NCBI GenBank assembly: GCA_045648145.1
Contig: JAZRNK010000083.1
Location: 1 to 23,016 of the forward strand
Reading direction: 5' to 3'
Source of the DNA: UMGS172 sp045648145
Lineage (GTDB): Bacteria; Bacillota; Clostridia; Oscillospirales; Acutalibacteraceae
Length of the DNA: 23,016 bases
Below the pieces are notes generated by a model. That model had not been told where the DNA came from. It saw only the letters and a program-made list of their open reading frames with translations, and did no database searches. Numbering within the stretch: the stretch's first letter is position 1; the number at the start of each line of letters is the position of its first letter. Positions 14,406 to 21,837 of the stretch are shown here, one piece after another. The position numbers and the translations under genes are program-made.

Positions 14406-16646
14406 CTATTTCTCCTCATTAGTGTGACGGAACTCGAATCCCGTTACACTAAGTTGATTGGCTTTTCTTATTATTAACGGAATTTCTTTAACTATCTTCT
14501 TGTCATACTCTTTAAAATCGCTTTTCTTTAACCCAAGTTCGTTGGCAAGCTTATCATACTTTTCTTGGAAATCGTCAAGCTCTTCCCATGAAAGTATACA
14601 TGGATGCAGTTTTGAAGCATCATCCTTATGTGAACGATTTTCCTTAGCATACTTAATAACGGTTTCAAAATCTGCCGGCCTATAACCCTCACTGCCAACA
14701 AAAGCATTCCAACGTTCATGCTCATTTTTCGCCAACGACTCGAACACATCTTCCTGCTCTTCTATCAGCTTTTCAAATTTTGCTATGTCTGTCAAATCAG
14801 GCTCTGTTTGATTTTTATTGATAATACCGCAGCTGCGCAACTTTGAAGCAATATGTAATGCCACCGCCATAGACGAACGACGGTTATACTCTGACGAATA
14901 AAAGGCTTCAAGTGCCGATCTATATTCAAAGCTGTCATTCGGCTTATCCAAAGCCCAACAATAACACAAATGCACTGCCAATGCAAGATTATCAAGCTTC
15001 GTGTTAAAAAGCGTATTGTCAGAAAACATTGATTCCGCCGTTCCGAACAGATGAATGTTTCTATCCGATAAATATGAGCCCTTCTTATCCAAATTAACCG
15101 ATTTTACTGATTTACGCACACGTGTAAATATCGGCGGTGTATATTTAAAATTGTTACGTCTGAAAATTCTGAAAAGGTCTTCTGACACAGAAAGATTAAG
15201 ATCGTCCGAGCCCGTAGCAACACAAACAAATGTCGCATCCAAGCTATCTTTTATTTTATTCTCAAAATCTGCTGTTTCAATATCGGCCTCTATAAACTTA
15301 ATACCGTATTGACTAAGCGCCGGACACTGTTGCAAAAACTGTTGCTCGGCCTTTTTCGCATCTTTATCGTAAACACAAATCTTTAAGCTATAACCGTCAA
15401 TCTGTCCACACCAAGCAACCGTTTTGAGCATCCGCATACCCAATCTACCACAGCCGACAATCATTACGGAAATATCCTTTCTGCCATCGGGTAGATTATA
15501 AAGCGGATGTTCAAAAATAAGGTTATTGCAAAACAAAGCAATTTCGTCAACAAAACGAATTCTTAAAGAATCATCAACCCACGTTTTTGTAAACCTATTT
15601 TTATTGACTTTAAGCCCCGTTTTGTCAAAATCGCCGTTTTCCTTAAGACTTTTAAGCGTAATATCATAATTTTTATAATTATTATCAATTTTAGCTTGTT
15701 CCCAAGTCTTTTTCAGCAAATCAAAGCCTTTAGCTTCAGCGATTTCGACACATCCATCACTAGCGTTGTCAGTATCACAAAAAGCAATCTTTGTATTCGG
15801 TTCGTCAAACAAAACATCCTTGGCATTTTCAAGCGTTTTTTCACAAAGACTATCAAACACAACGCAAGGTTCTTTTTTCAATAAATGCTCTAAAATATTA
15901 ATACTTGTTCCGCTTTCTGCAAATGCGTTTACAGTAACCTCGTGCTGATTAAATTTGTTTTTCTTATCAATAATTGCCTCGGCAAGTTCAATATTATCGT
16001 CCTCATTGGCCGAAATAAGCAAAAATTCATACTTTTTAAACCGACGGCTAAGCTTTAAGTCGGTACACGGAGCGTAAAGCAAAATTGCACCCAACGCCTT
16101 GGCATCGACAATCATTTCCTTGTCCACATCTTTTGTATCGCAAAAAACAATGGTTTTCTTGCCGTTTTTTTGCTTTATTGCCTTGGCAAGAATAAGCGAA
16201 TTTTTATTAATCTGAGAGAAAACGTAGCACTTCGGCGACAATGTCAACGTGTACCTCATTCTTTCGCCAATATCACCTATGAAGGATAGTATCAAGCTTG
16301 ATGTCAAGATAGGTGCAGCCGCAAAAACGACGTAGTTGACTATCATATAAACCGTCTTGACCCAACCGGTTAAGGCTATCGTTTCTAATTGAGCAATATC
16401 CTGTCCGCCGCCCAGAGCATCAAAACTATATAACAAGGACGAAAGGCCACCGTATAACGCGTTACTAAAAACATTTTCTCCTTTTAAAACCCATTCGGTA
16501 GGCAACATCATAAAAAAGGTCGAAAGAAAAATTCCCACCATAATACAGGTTATGGCTTTACTTGCACTGTTGCGCTTTTTAAAAGCTAACACAAAAGTAA
16601 TAACCAAAATGACCAAAGCTATACTTAAGCAAATATAAGTCAACAT
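14406..16646 (-). CDS. Membrane TrkA-N-like protein with C-terminal RyR domain
   Basis: This 746-aa protein combines parts not usually seen together. Three to four N-terminal hydrophobic segments (about 1-22, 31-50 and 93-124) come first. A TrkA-N/Rossmann-like region follows (about 138-300: KCYVFSQINKNS, then IVFCDTKD). A second, clearer NAD(P)-type fold is at 391-540, with GCGRLG at 398-403, VYDKD and VCVATGSDDLNL. Residues about 636-728 form a RyR-like domain (LAKNEHERWNAF, EGYRPA, HPCILSWEEL, FKEYDKK). The plan resembles potassium-channel RCK regulators fused to a ligand sensor, but no K+ selectivity filter is visible, so it is not evidently a channel. It has its own promoter and is coupled to the small RyR gene. 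Function unknown. Confidence 0.8.
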   Translation of the reverse strand: MLTYICLSIALVILVITFVLAFKKRNSASKAITCIMVGIFLSTFFMMLPTEWVLKGENVFSNALYGGLSSLLYSFDALGGGQDIAQLETIALTGWVKTVYMIVNYVVFAAAPILTSSLILSFIGDIGERMRYTLTLSPKCYVFSQINKNSLILAKAIKQKNGKKTIVFCDTKDVDKEMIVDAKALGAILLYAPCTDLKLSRRFKKYEFLLISANEDDNIELAEAIIDKKNKFNQHEVTVNAFAESGTSINILEHLLKKEPCVVFDSLCEKTLENAKDVLFDEPNTKIAFCDTDNASDGCVEIAEAKGFDLLKKTWEQAKIDNNYKNYDITLKSLKENGDFDKTGLKVNKNRFTKTWVDDSLRIRFVDEIALFCNNLIFEHPLYNLPDGRKDISVMIVGCGRLGMRMLKTVAWCGQIDGYSLKICVYDKDAKKAEQQFLQQCPALSQYGIKFIEADIETADFENKIKDSLDATFVCVATGSDDLNLSVSEDLFRIFRRNNFKYTPPIFTRVRKSVKSVNLDKKGSYLSDRNIHLFGTAESMFSDNTLFNTKLDNLALAVHLCYCWALDKPNDSFEYRSALEAFYSSEYNRRSSMAVALHIASKLRSCGIINKNQTEPDLTDIAKFEKLIEEQEDVFESLAKNEHERWNAFVGSEGYRPADFETVIKYAKENRSHKDDASKLHPCILSWEELDDFQEKYDKLANELGLKKSDFKEYDKKIVKEIPLIIRKANQLSVTGFEFRHTNEEK

Positions 16647-16668
16647 ACCTACTCACCCTCAAAATTTT

Positions 16669-16718
16669 ATGATTAAAATCATTATATTGATTATAGCACA
16701 GTATGTTGCATTTTGCAA
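16669..16718 (-). promoter_or_regulatory. Promoter of the RyR pair, with a palindrome at the start site
   Basis: On the minus strand TTGCAA (16713-16718), a 17-bp spacer and a perfect TATAAT (16690-16695) give a start near 16683. The inverted repeat ATGATT-AA-AATCAT (16669-16682) begins right at that start, a position suited to an operator. GAGGGTGAG follows ahead of the ATG at 16646. Confidence 0.7.
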
Positions 16719-16719
16719 T

Positions 16720-17154
16720 TTATAAAAACTTTCTTATATCAACCGCTAACTTTTCCTCAAGATTTATTAAACGTTTGCAGATATCCTTTGAAACCTCATC
16801 CGCCGCTTTATACTCGTTCAAATATCGGTTAAGCGTCTTAACACCCATATTACAACCATCGGTAATTAAATCAGCAATAGTGTTGTCCGATTCGTCCATC
16901 ACCAGCTTAATGTTGGTCTTCATCCACGACATACCCTTAGCAATAGCATTGGGTTCCTTACCCTCGTCCTTGTATTTGTTCAAAAGCTCTTGCAATTCGC
17001 TATCAAGCTTGTCATGTTCATTCTTGCAGTTGGAAAGAAGCTTGCCCAATTCTTCTGATTTTACATATTCCAACACCTCGTCGATTGACGAAACACCCAT
17101 TTTTACACCTGCATCACATTCACGCAAAAGCTTTATAGTATCCTGTTCAACCAT
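16720..17154 (-). CDS. Helical-bundle protein, ferritin-like/DUF2383-type (function unknown)
   Basis: This 144-aa soluble protein is almost wholly charged amphipathic helix, laid out as four helices (about 2-32, 33-66, 77-105 and 108-140), suggesting a ferritin-like four-helix bundle of the DUF2383 kind. The segment PNAIAKGMSWMKTNIKLVMDESDNTIA is the most distinctive. I associate similar proteins with unnamed conserved genes of gut Clostridia. No clear set of iron ligands in two ExxH motifs is present, so metal binding is not claimed. AAAGGAG precedes the ATG. It lies upstream of the RyR pair on the same strand, but a separate promoter stands between them, and it is divergent from the 67-aa gene. 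Confidence 0.65.
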   Translation of the reverse strand: MVEQDTIKLLRECDAGVKMGVSSIDEVLEYVKSEELGKLLSNCKNEHDKLDSELQELLNKYKDEGKEPNAIAKGMSWMKTNIKLVMDESDNTIADLITDGCNMGVKTLNRYLNEYKAADEVSKDICKRLINLEEKLAVDIRKFL

Positions 17155-17168
17155 ATTTTTTCTCCTTT

Positions 17169-17209
17169 AAGTTTTGTAATAGTTTATCCCAAAACTTAAA
17201 TACTATTAC
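17169..17209. repeat. Interleaved inverted repeats in a divergent intergenic region
   Basis: AAGTTTTG (17169-17176) is repeated inverted as CAAAACTT (17190-17197), and GTAATAGT (17176-17183) inverted as ACTATTAC (17202-17209). The order a-b-a'-b' means both hairpins cannot form in simple nested fashion. The element fills the gap between the divergent helical-bundle and 67-aa genes, so a shared operator is possible. No convincing -35/-10 pair was found here for either gene. Confidence 0.5.
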
Positions 17210-17227
17210 TAAAAAGGAGCGATTTTG

Positions 17228-17431
17228 ATGCCCTATTTTAACTATCATGCCACTGCCAAACGACTTATAAAAGAGGGAAAGCTTAAAAAATATTATTTCA
17301 CCCAAAAGCACAATTCAGTTCGCCCTGCACTTGTGCTGGTTTTTGACGATATAAAACACCCCATAATGCCCATAAAGCAAAAAAAGTGGGATGAATACTT
17401 AAAACTTTTGCAACAAAAAAATGAGTTTTAA
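17228..17431 (+). CDS. Conserved-looking 67-aa protein of unknown function
   Basis: This is a short but well supported gene: AGGAG lies 8 nt before the ATG at 17228-17230, it is divergent from the helical-bundle gene, and a strong hairpin follows. The protein MPYFNYHATAKRLIKEGKLK... continues to RPALVLVFDDIKHPIMPIK and ends in a basic helix WDEYLKLLQQKNEF. It has no signal peptide or membrane segment. The MPYFNYHATAKRLI opening recalls small conserved proteins of Clostridia that some databases label 'thermostable hemolysin delta-VPH'; I would not trust that label as a function. The composition (basic, aromatic) suits a small nucleic-acid or membrane-associated protein, but that is a guess. 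Confidence 0.7.
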   Translation: MPYFNYHATAKRLIKEGKLKKYYFTQKHNSVRPALVLVFDDIKHPIMPIKQKKWDEYLKLLQQKNEF

Positions 17432-17441
17432 TAAGAAATGC

Positions 17442-17477
17442 AATAGCGGCACCTTCCTTACGGATGGTGCCGCTATT
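17442..17477. terminator. Hairpin between convergent genes (probable bidirectional terminator)
   Basis: AATAGCGGCACC (17442-17453) and GGTGCCGCTATT (17466-17477) are perfect complements, and inside the loop TCC/GGA can extend the stem past one mismatch. The T tracts on either side are weak, but the position between convergent stop codons supports a terminator. Confidence 0.7.
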
Positions 17478-17487
17478 AATTTGATTA

Positions 17488-17694
17488 CTACTTATTGTTA
17501 GGTATATGCTCAACAACTTCTGATATGGAACATTCCAACAATTCGCAAAGGTCATCCAAAGTATTTGTTGAAACTGACATATTTCTACGCAAACGCTGAA
17601 CAGTACTTCCACTAATATTAAACTTCACCCTTAAAGTATAGGTAGACATTCCTTTTTTCTTTAATGTTTCCCACAATGGTGTATATACAATCAT
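17488..17694 (-). CDS. Small XRE/Cro-type HTH regulator
   Basis: This 68-aa protein is a single helix-turn-helix domain: PLWETLKKKGMSTYTLRVKFNIS followed by recognition-helix sequence GSTVQRLRRN, then VSTNTLDDLCELLECSISEVVEHIP. It is of the same short HTH_26 class as the regulator at 4588-4794, but not a close copy. The frame extends to 17772, but GGAGG sits 6 nt before the ATG at 17692-17694, which is used. It is divergent from the interrupted SLOG-like gene, whose promoter carries a direct repeat that could be this protein's binding site. Target and signal are unknown. Confidence 0.88.
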   Translation of the reverse strand: MIVYTPLWETLKKKGMSTYTLRVKFNISGSTVQRLRRNMSVSTNTLDDLCELLECSISEVVEHIPNNK

Positions 17695-17713
17695 AATATA
17701 CCTCCAAAACATC

Positions 17714-17761
17714 TTGTATACTTTTATTATGCTCGATATAACGGACATACATAATGCTCGA
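17714..17761 (+). promoter_or_regulatory. Candidate promoter of the SLOG-like gene with repeated ATGCTCGA boxes
   Basis: TTGTAT (17714-17719), a 17-bp spacer and TATAAC (17737-17742) point toward the SLOG-like gene. The octamer ATGCTCGA occurs twice in the same orientation, at 17729-17736 (between -35 and -10) and 17754-17761 (just past the expected start), 25 bp apart. Such placement suits repression by the adjacent XRE protein. Confidence 0.5.
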
Positions 17762-17789
17762 ATATTAGGCATATTTTGGGAGTGATATT

Positions 17790-18209
17790 ATGATTTGTAC
17801 TTTTTTCGGTCACAGCGACACACCTGAAAAAATTAAGCCAAAATTAAACTTAGTTTAAATTAATTTAATAGAAAATAAAAATGTAACTAAGTTTTATGTT
17901 GGTAAGCATGGTGCATTTGATAAAATGGCCAGAGAAGTCTTAAAAGAATTAAAGAACAAATATAAAATAAATTACTATATTGTACTTGCCTATATTCCAG
18001 AAAAAAACAAATATTACGACTATGACGATACAATATATTTTGATGAATTAAACACCAAACCATATAAATATAGAATTATTAAACGGAACAAACTAATGCT
18101 TCAAAAGTCCGACATAGTTGTTACTTATGTAACTCGAGTTACAGGAGGCGCAGCCGATTTTAAAAGACTAGCCGAAAGAAAAGGTAAAACAGTTATAAAT
18201 ATTTTATAA
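17790..18209 (+). pseudogene. SLOG/YpsA-like (DUF1273-type) gene interrupted by an in-frame stop
   Basis: One reading frame runs from the ATG at 17790-17792 (GGGAGTG 6 nt upstream) to the TAA at 18207-18209, broken only by a TAA at codon 23 (17856-17858). Read through, the product is about 139 residues: MICTFFGHSDTP, then LIENKNVTKFYVGKHGAFDKMAREVLKEL, YYIVLAYIPEKN and SDIVVTYVTRVTGGAADFKRLAERKGK. The layout (GH motif, FYVGxxGxFD, then a VTGGA-type loop) is that of the SLOG superfamily, whose members are thought to bind nucleotide-type ligands. Here the usual FGHRDT-like motif reads FGHSDT. The second part alone (ATG at 17925) lacks a ribosome site. A recent nonsense mutation, or an assembly error, is the simplest reading. 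Confidence 0.75.
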
Positions 18210-18210
18210 T

Positions 18211-19491
18211 TTATTTTTCTTTAACAAAAATCTTTTTAATGACTACAAACATTACTTGTAACGCTATTCCGACTACGATTGCTACAACCAAGTCAAATAT
18301 AACAGTGAGTAGGAAGGTCACAACAAGTACCGTTATATCCATAACGTTTTTCTGTTTTATAATCTTAATAAACTGCTTATATTCGCTCATATTATAAGCA
18401 ACCATAAAAAGTATAGCTGCTATTGTCGGCATAGGTATCAATTCGGCATACGGCATTAAAAACAACAAAACCAATAACAAAACAACCGCATGTACCATGC
18501 CGGCAATCGGTGTTCTACCACCATTCTTGGCGTTAGCAGAGGTTCTTGCAATAGCACCCGTTGCGGGTATTCCACCAAAAAAGACCGAAGCTATATTACC
18601 TACACCCTGCGCTACCAATTCGGCATTGGGGTTGTGTTTAGAATCGACCATTGAATCGGCAACCACACACGAAAGCAACGACTCAATCGCGGCAAGAATG
18701 GCAATTGTAATTGCATCAGGCAACACTGCTATAATACCGTTAACGCTAAAATCCACACCGGCAAGGCTAACGCTCGGCAAACCTGTCGGAATACTGTAAA
18801 GATCACCTATTGTGTAAACGTTTTTATCAACCGCAGGAATTAAAGCTACGATAACTGAGCTGACAATTACGGCTATTAATGACGGAGGAATCCGTTTTTC
18901 AAACTTCGGATAAATTATAAGTATAGCAAGGCTAATTGCACCGATAAGCAAAGCCCATGGGCTAAATGTTGCTATCGACTCAATATTAGCCTCTATTTTT
19001 TCAAGCGTTTCAATGGGGCGCACACCGTTAGCGTAAGTAAGGCCAAAAAAGTCCTTTATTTGTCCTAAAAGAATGGTTACCGCAATACCACCCGTAAAAC
19101 CAACGGTAATGGCATGAGGCATATATTTTATAAATGTGCCCAGCTTTAAAACGCCCATAACTATAAGCAGCAAACCTGCGATTACCGTCGCTAAAAACAG
19201 ACCCTGCATACCTTGAGTTGCCACCACACCTGCAACAATGGTTGCAAACGCAGCCGTAGGACCGGCAATCTGCACACGGCTACCACCCAAAAGTGACACC
19301 ACAAATCCTGCGGCAATAGCAGTATAGACACCGCACGCCGGCTCAACACCCGAAGCCAAAGCCAAGGCTATCGACAACGGCAAGGCAATTATCGCAACAA
19401 TAATACCTGCTACAATGTCCTTTAAAAGTTGTTCTTTAGTATAGCCTTTAAGTGCCTTAACAATCTTAGGCTGCAAATAAAACTCTTTCAT
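18211..19491 (-). CDS. SulP-family anion transporter lacking a STAS domain
   Basis: This 426-aa membrane protein has about twelve hydrophobic segments and the SulP landmarks: PLSIALALASGVEPACGVYTA near the N-terminus, AGPTAAFATI, and GGIPATGAIARTSANAKNGGRTP in the second half. SulP proteins carry sulfate, bicarbonate or dicarboxylates with H+ or Na+; the substrate here is unknown. Typical SulP proteins of about 550 aa end in a cytoplasmic STAS domain. This one stops soon after the last membrane segment (VVIKKIFVKEK) with no STAS. The stop is clean and one base from the convergent SLOG-like stop. AAAGG precedes the ATG. No clear own promoter is seen; transcription may come from hppA through the hairpin at 19518-19547. 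Confidence 0.9.
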   Translation of the reverse strand: MKEFYLQPKIVKALKGYTKEQLLKDIVAGIIVAIIALPLSIALALASGVEPACGVYTAIAAGFVVSLLGGSRVQIAGPTAAFATIVAGVVATQGMQGLFLATVIAGLLLIVMGVLKLGTFIKYMPHAITVGFTGGIAVTILLGQIKDFFGLTYANGVRPIETLEKIEANIESIATFSPWALLIGAISLAILIIYPKFEKRIPPSLIAVIVSSVIVALIPAVDKNVYTIGDLYSIPTGLPSVSLAGVDFSVNGIIAVLPDAITIAILAAIESLLSCVVADSMVDSKHNPNAELVAQGVGNIASVFFGGIPATGAIARTSANAKNGGRTPIAGMVHAVVLLLVLLFLMPYAELIPMPTIAAILFMVAYNMSEYKQFIKIIKQKNVMDITVLVVTFLLTVIFDLVVAIVVGIALQVMFVVIKKIFVKEK

Positions 19492-19512
19492 ACTACCGAC
19501 CTTTCAAATAAA

Positions 19513-19547
19513 CCCCAAAAAGCCTTGAGAAAAATCTCAAGGCTTTT
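19513..19547 (-). terminator. Terminator downstream of hppA
   Basis: AAAAGCCTTGAGA (19518-19530), loop AAAA and TCTCAAGGCTTTT (19535-19547) form a perfect 13-bp stem, followed on the minus strand by a T run. It stands between hppA and the SulP gene, so any co-transcription would depend on readthrough. Confidence 0.88.
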
Positions 19548-19558
19548 AAAAATAATAA

Positions 19559-21643
19559 TTATAAAATTGAGAATGCTACTACAACCGAAGCAAAAACGAT
19601 GGAAACCATCGAAAGTAATTTAATAAGAATGTTAATGGCAGGACCTGCAGTATCCTTAAACGGATCGCCAACAGTGTCACCAACAACGGCTGCCTTGTGG
19701 TTTTCAGAGCCCTTACCACCGTGAACACCACTTTCTATGTACTTCTTAGCATTATCCCAAGCGCCGCCTGAGTTTGACATAAATATTGCAATCAAGAAGC
19801 CCGATGCAGTTGCGCCTGCAAGTAAGCCAACAACACCTGTGCAGCCAAGAACAATACCAACTATAACAGGTACGACGACTGCAACAACGGTGGGAAGCAC
19901 CATTTCACGAAGACTTGCTTTAGTACACAAGTCAACGCAGGTTGCATAGTCAGCCTCTGCTTTACCTTCCATAAGGCCTTTGATTTCCTTAAACTGACGA
20001 CGAACCTCTTTAACAACACTTTGTGCCGCACGGCCAACGGAATTCATTGTAAGAGCGGCAAAAACAAACGGTAAACAAGCGCCTATAAACAAACCAACCA
20101 ACACGGTAGGATTGGTTATATCCAAATTTGCAATCTTCTCAGCGCCGCCTTCAATAGTATTAACCTTATCAATATACGAAGCCATAAGAGCAAGTGCAGT
20201 AAGAGCAGCAGAGCCGATAGCAAAGCCTTTACCGGTAGCAGCGGTTGTGTTACCAAGTGAATCAAGAGCGTCGGTTCTCTCTCTAACCTTCTCGTCAAGA
20301 CCTGCCATCTGAGCAATACCGCCTGCGTTATCAGCAACAGGACCGTAAGCATCGGTTGCAAGTGTGATACCAAGGGTAGAAAGCATACCGACAGCGGCAA
20401 GTGCTATACCATAAAGTCCCATAGAAGCGCTCTGTGCACCGCCCGAAACGTAGAATGCAACAAGCACGCAAACCGAAATAATAACTATCGGAAGAAGGGT
20501 TGACAACATACCAACCGACAAACCACTTATAATAATGGTAGCGGTACCTGTTTCAGAGGTTGCAGCAAGTTTCTTTGTGGGGTTATAGCTGTCAGATGTA
20601 TAATACTCTGTAGCCTGACCAATAAGTACACCTGCAACAAGACCTGCAAAAATTGCAAAATACATTGTCCAATGCTCTTTACCTAAAATAAAGTAAACCA
20701 TTGGGAAAGACAAAATTGCAATAACGATAGCCGAGAAATTAGTACCTCTCGAAAGAGCGCCTAAAAGCTGCTTCTGTGTAGCGCCCTCTTTTGTTCTGAC
20801 AAAGAAGGTGCCGAAAATCGAGCAAATGATACCAACGGATGCAAGTAACATAGGTAATGCCATAGCCTCTAAAGAATGGAACGCTGCTACTCCTAAAGCA
20901 CAGGCAGAAATAATCGAGCCAACGTACGACTCATAAAGGTCAGCGCCCATACCTGCAACGTCGCCTACATTATCGCCTACGTTATCAGCAATAACGGCGG
21001 GGTTACGGGGGTCGTCCTCAGGAATACCTGCCTCAACCTTACCTACAAGGTCTGCACCAACGTCAGCAGCTTTGGTAAATACACCGCCACCAACTCTTGC
21101 AAACAAAGCCATGGATGAAGCACCCATACCAAAGGTAAGCATTGCACTTGAAATAGCCTCATTACTTAATTGGAAAACAAATTTTAAAAGGAAGAACCAT
21201 ACGGATATATCGAGAAGACCAAGACCTACAACCGTAAAGCCCATAACGCTACCGGCAGAGAAAGCAACACGAAGTCCCCTGTTTAAGCCCTCTTGACAAG
21301 CGTTGGCAGTTCTTGCATTAGCAAGGGTTGCTATCTTCATTCCGATAAAGCCGGACAAAGCCGAGAAGAAACCGCCCGTTACAAACGCAAACGGAACGTA
21401 CGGAGTCAAAAGACCGGCGATGGCCATTGCTGCAAGGACAACAAACATTATACCGAAGAAAACCAACACAATCCTGTATTGACGCTTCAAGTACGCATTA
21501 GCGCCCTTTCTGATTGCCGACGAAATCTTCTGCATCAACTCTGTGCCTTCTGAAAAGCGCAAAACCTTACGTGCAGTAAAAAATGCAAACAAAAGTGCAA
21601 CTACCGCTGATGCAAATGTTAAAATCACCAATATCTTATCCAT
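19559..21643 (-). CDS. hppA: Membrane-bound K+-stimulated ion-pumping pyrophosphatase
   Basis: HppA hydrolyses PPi and uses the energy to pump H+ or Na+ out of the cell. The 694-aa protein has about 16 membrane helices and the full PPi/Mg2+ site: DVGADLVGKVEAGIPEDD (about 194-211) followed by NPAVIADNVGDNVGD (214-228), a second Asp-rich loop LATDAYGPVADNAGG (428-442), and a third near the end with VVGDTVGDPFKDT. Position 468 in GNTTAAT is alanine, where K+-independent enzymes have lysine (GNTTKA), so it should be K+-dependent. Na+ against H+ cannot be decided by eye. Such pumps recycle biosynthetic PPi in anaerobes. The ATG at 21641-21643 has GGGAG about 11 nt upstream. A near-consensus promoter (21682-21710) is divergent from MATE. 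Confidence 0.96.
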   Translation of the reverse strand: MDKILVILTFASAVVALLFAFFTARKVLRFSEGTELMQKISSAIRKGANAYLKRQYRIVLVFFGIMFVVLAAMAIAGLLTPYVPFAFVTGGFFSALSGFIGMKIATLANARTANACQEGLNRGLRVAFSAGSVMGFTVVGLGLLDISVWFFLLKFVFQLSNEAISSAMLTFGMGASSMALFARVGGGVFTKAADVGADLVGKVEAGIPEDDPRNPAVIADNVGDNVGDVAGMGADLYESYVGSIISACALGVAAFHSLEAMALPMLLASVGIICSIFGTFFVRTKEGATQKQLLGALSRGTNFSAIVIAILSFPMVYFILGKEHWTMYFAIFAGLVAGVLIGQATEYYTSDSYNPTKKLAATSETGTATIIISGLSVGMLSTLLPIVIISVCVLVAFYVSGGAQSASMGLYGIALAAVGMLSTLGITLATDAYGPVADNAGGIAQMAGLDEKVRERTDALDSLGNTTAATGKGFAIGSAALTALALMASYIDKVNTIEGGAEKIANLDITNPTVLVGLFIGACLPFVFAALTMNSVGRAAQSVVKEVRRQFKEIKGLMEGKAEADYATCVDLCTKASLREMVLPTVVAVVVPVIVGIVLGCTGVVGLLAGATASGFLIAIFMSNSGGAWDNAKKYIESGVHGGKGSENHKAAVVGDTVGDPFKDTAGPAINILIKLLSMVSIVFASVVVAFSIL

Positions 21644-21681
21644 GTATGAGTCATCTCCCTACAAATTTATGGTGGTTAATT

Positions 21682-21710
21682 ATTATACCACAGACAAAAT
21701 ACAAGGTCAA
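21682..21710 (-). promoter_or_regulatory. hppA promoter
   Basis: On the minus strand TTGACC (21705-21710), a 17-bp spacer and perfect TATAAT (21682-21687) lie about 40 bp upstream of the hppA start. Confidence 0.85.
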
Positions 21711-21753
21711 GAAAATTATTTGTAAAATTAAAAATAAACCCTTAGAAAATCGA

Positions 21754-21782
21754 TTGACTTTGCTGTGGGTTTGGACTATTAT
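21754..21782 (+). promoter_or_regulatory. MATE gene promoter
   Basis: TTGACT (21754-21759), a 17-bp spacer and TATTAT (21777-21782), each five of six to consensus, point toward the MATE gene with a leader of about 48 nt. It is back to back with the hppA promoter. Confidence 0.75.
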
Positions 21783-21837
21783 ATGCTTAAAATAAGAAAT
21801 TCAGCTTGTTTCACGTAAAAAGCAAAGGGATGATAAT

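Noticed and set aside
14406..16646. Potassium channel or Trk transporter
   Set aside because: No TVGYG-like selectivity filter or pore loop was found between the N-terminal hydrophobic segments.
16703..17170. 155-codon plus-strand frame
   Set aside because: Antisense shadow of the 144-aa helical-bundle gene; Ser/Phe-rich and without a ribosome site.
17442..17477. CRISPR-type or tandem repeat unit
   Set aside because: It is a single hairpin between convergent genes; no repeated spacer structure was seen anywhere in the window.
17856..17858. Recoding of TAA (readthrough or altered genetic code)
   Set aside because: TAA is used normally as a stop in many genes of the window, and no recoding signal is visible; a nonsense mutation or sequence error is simpler.
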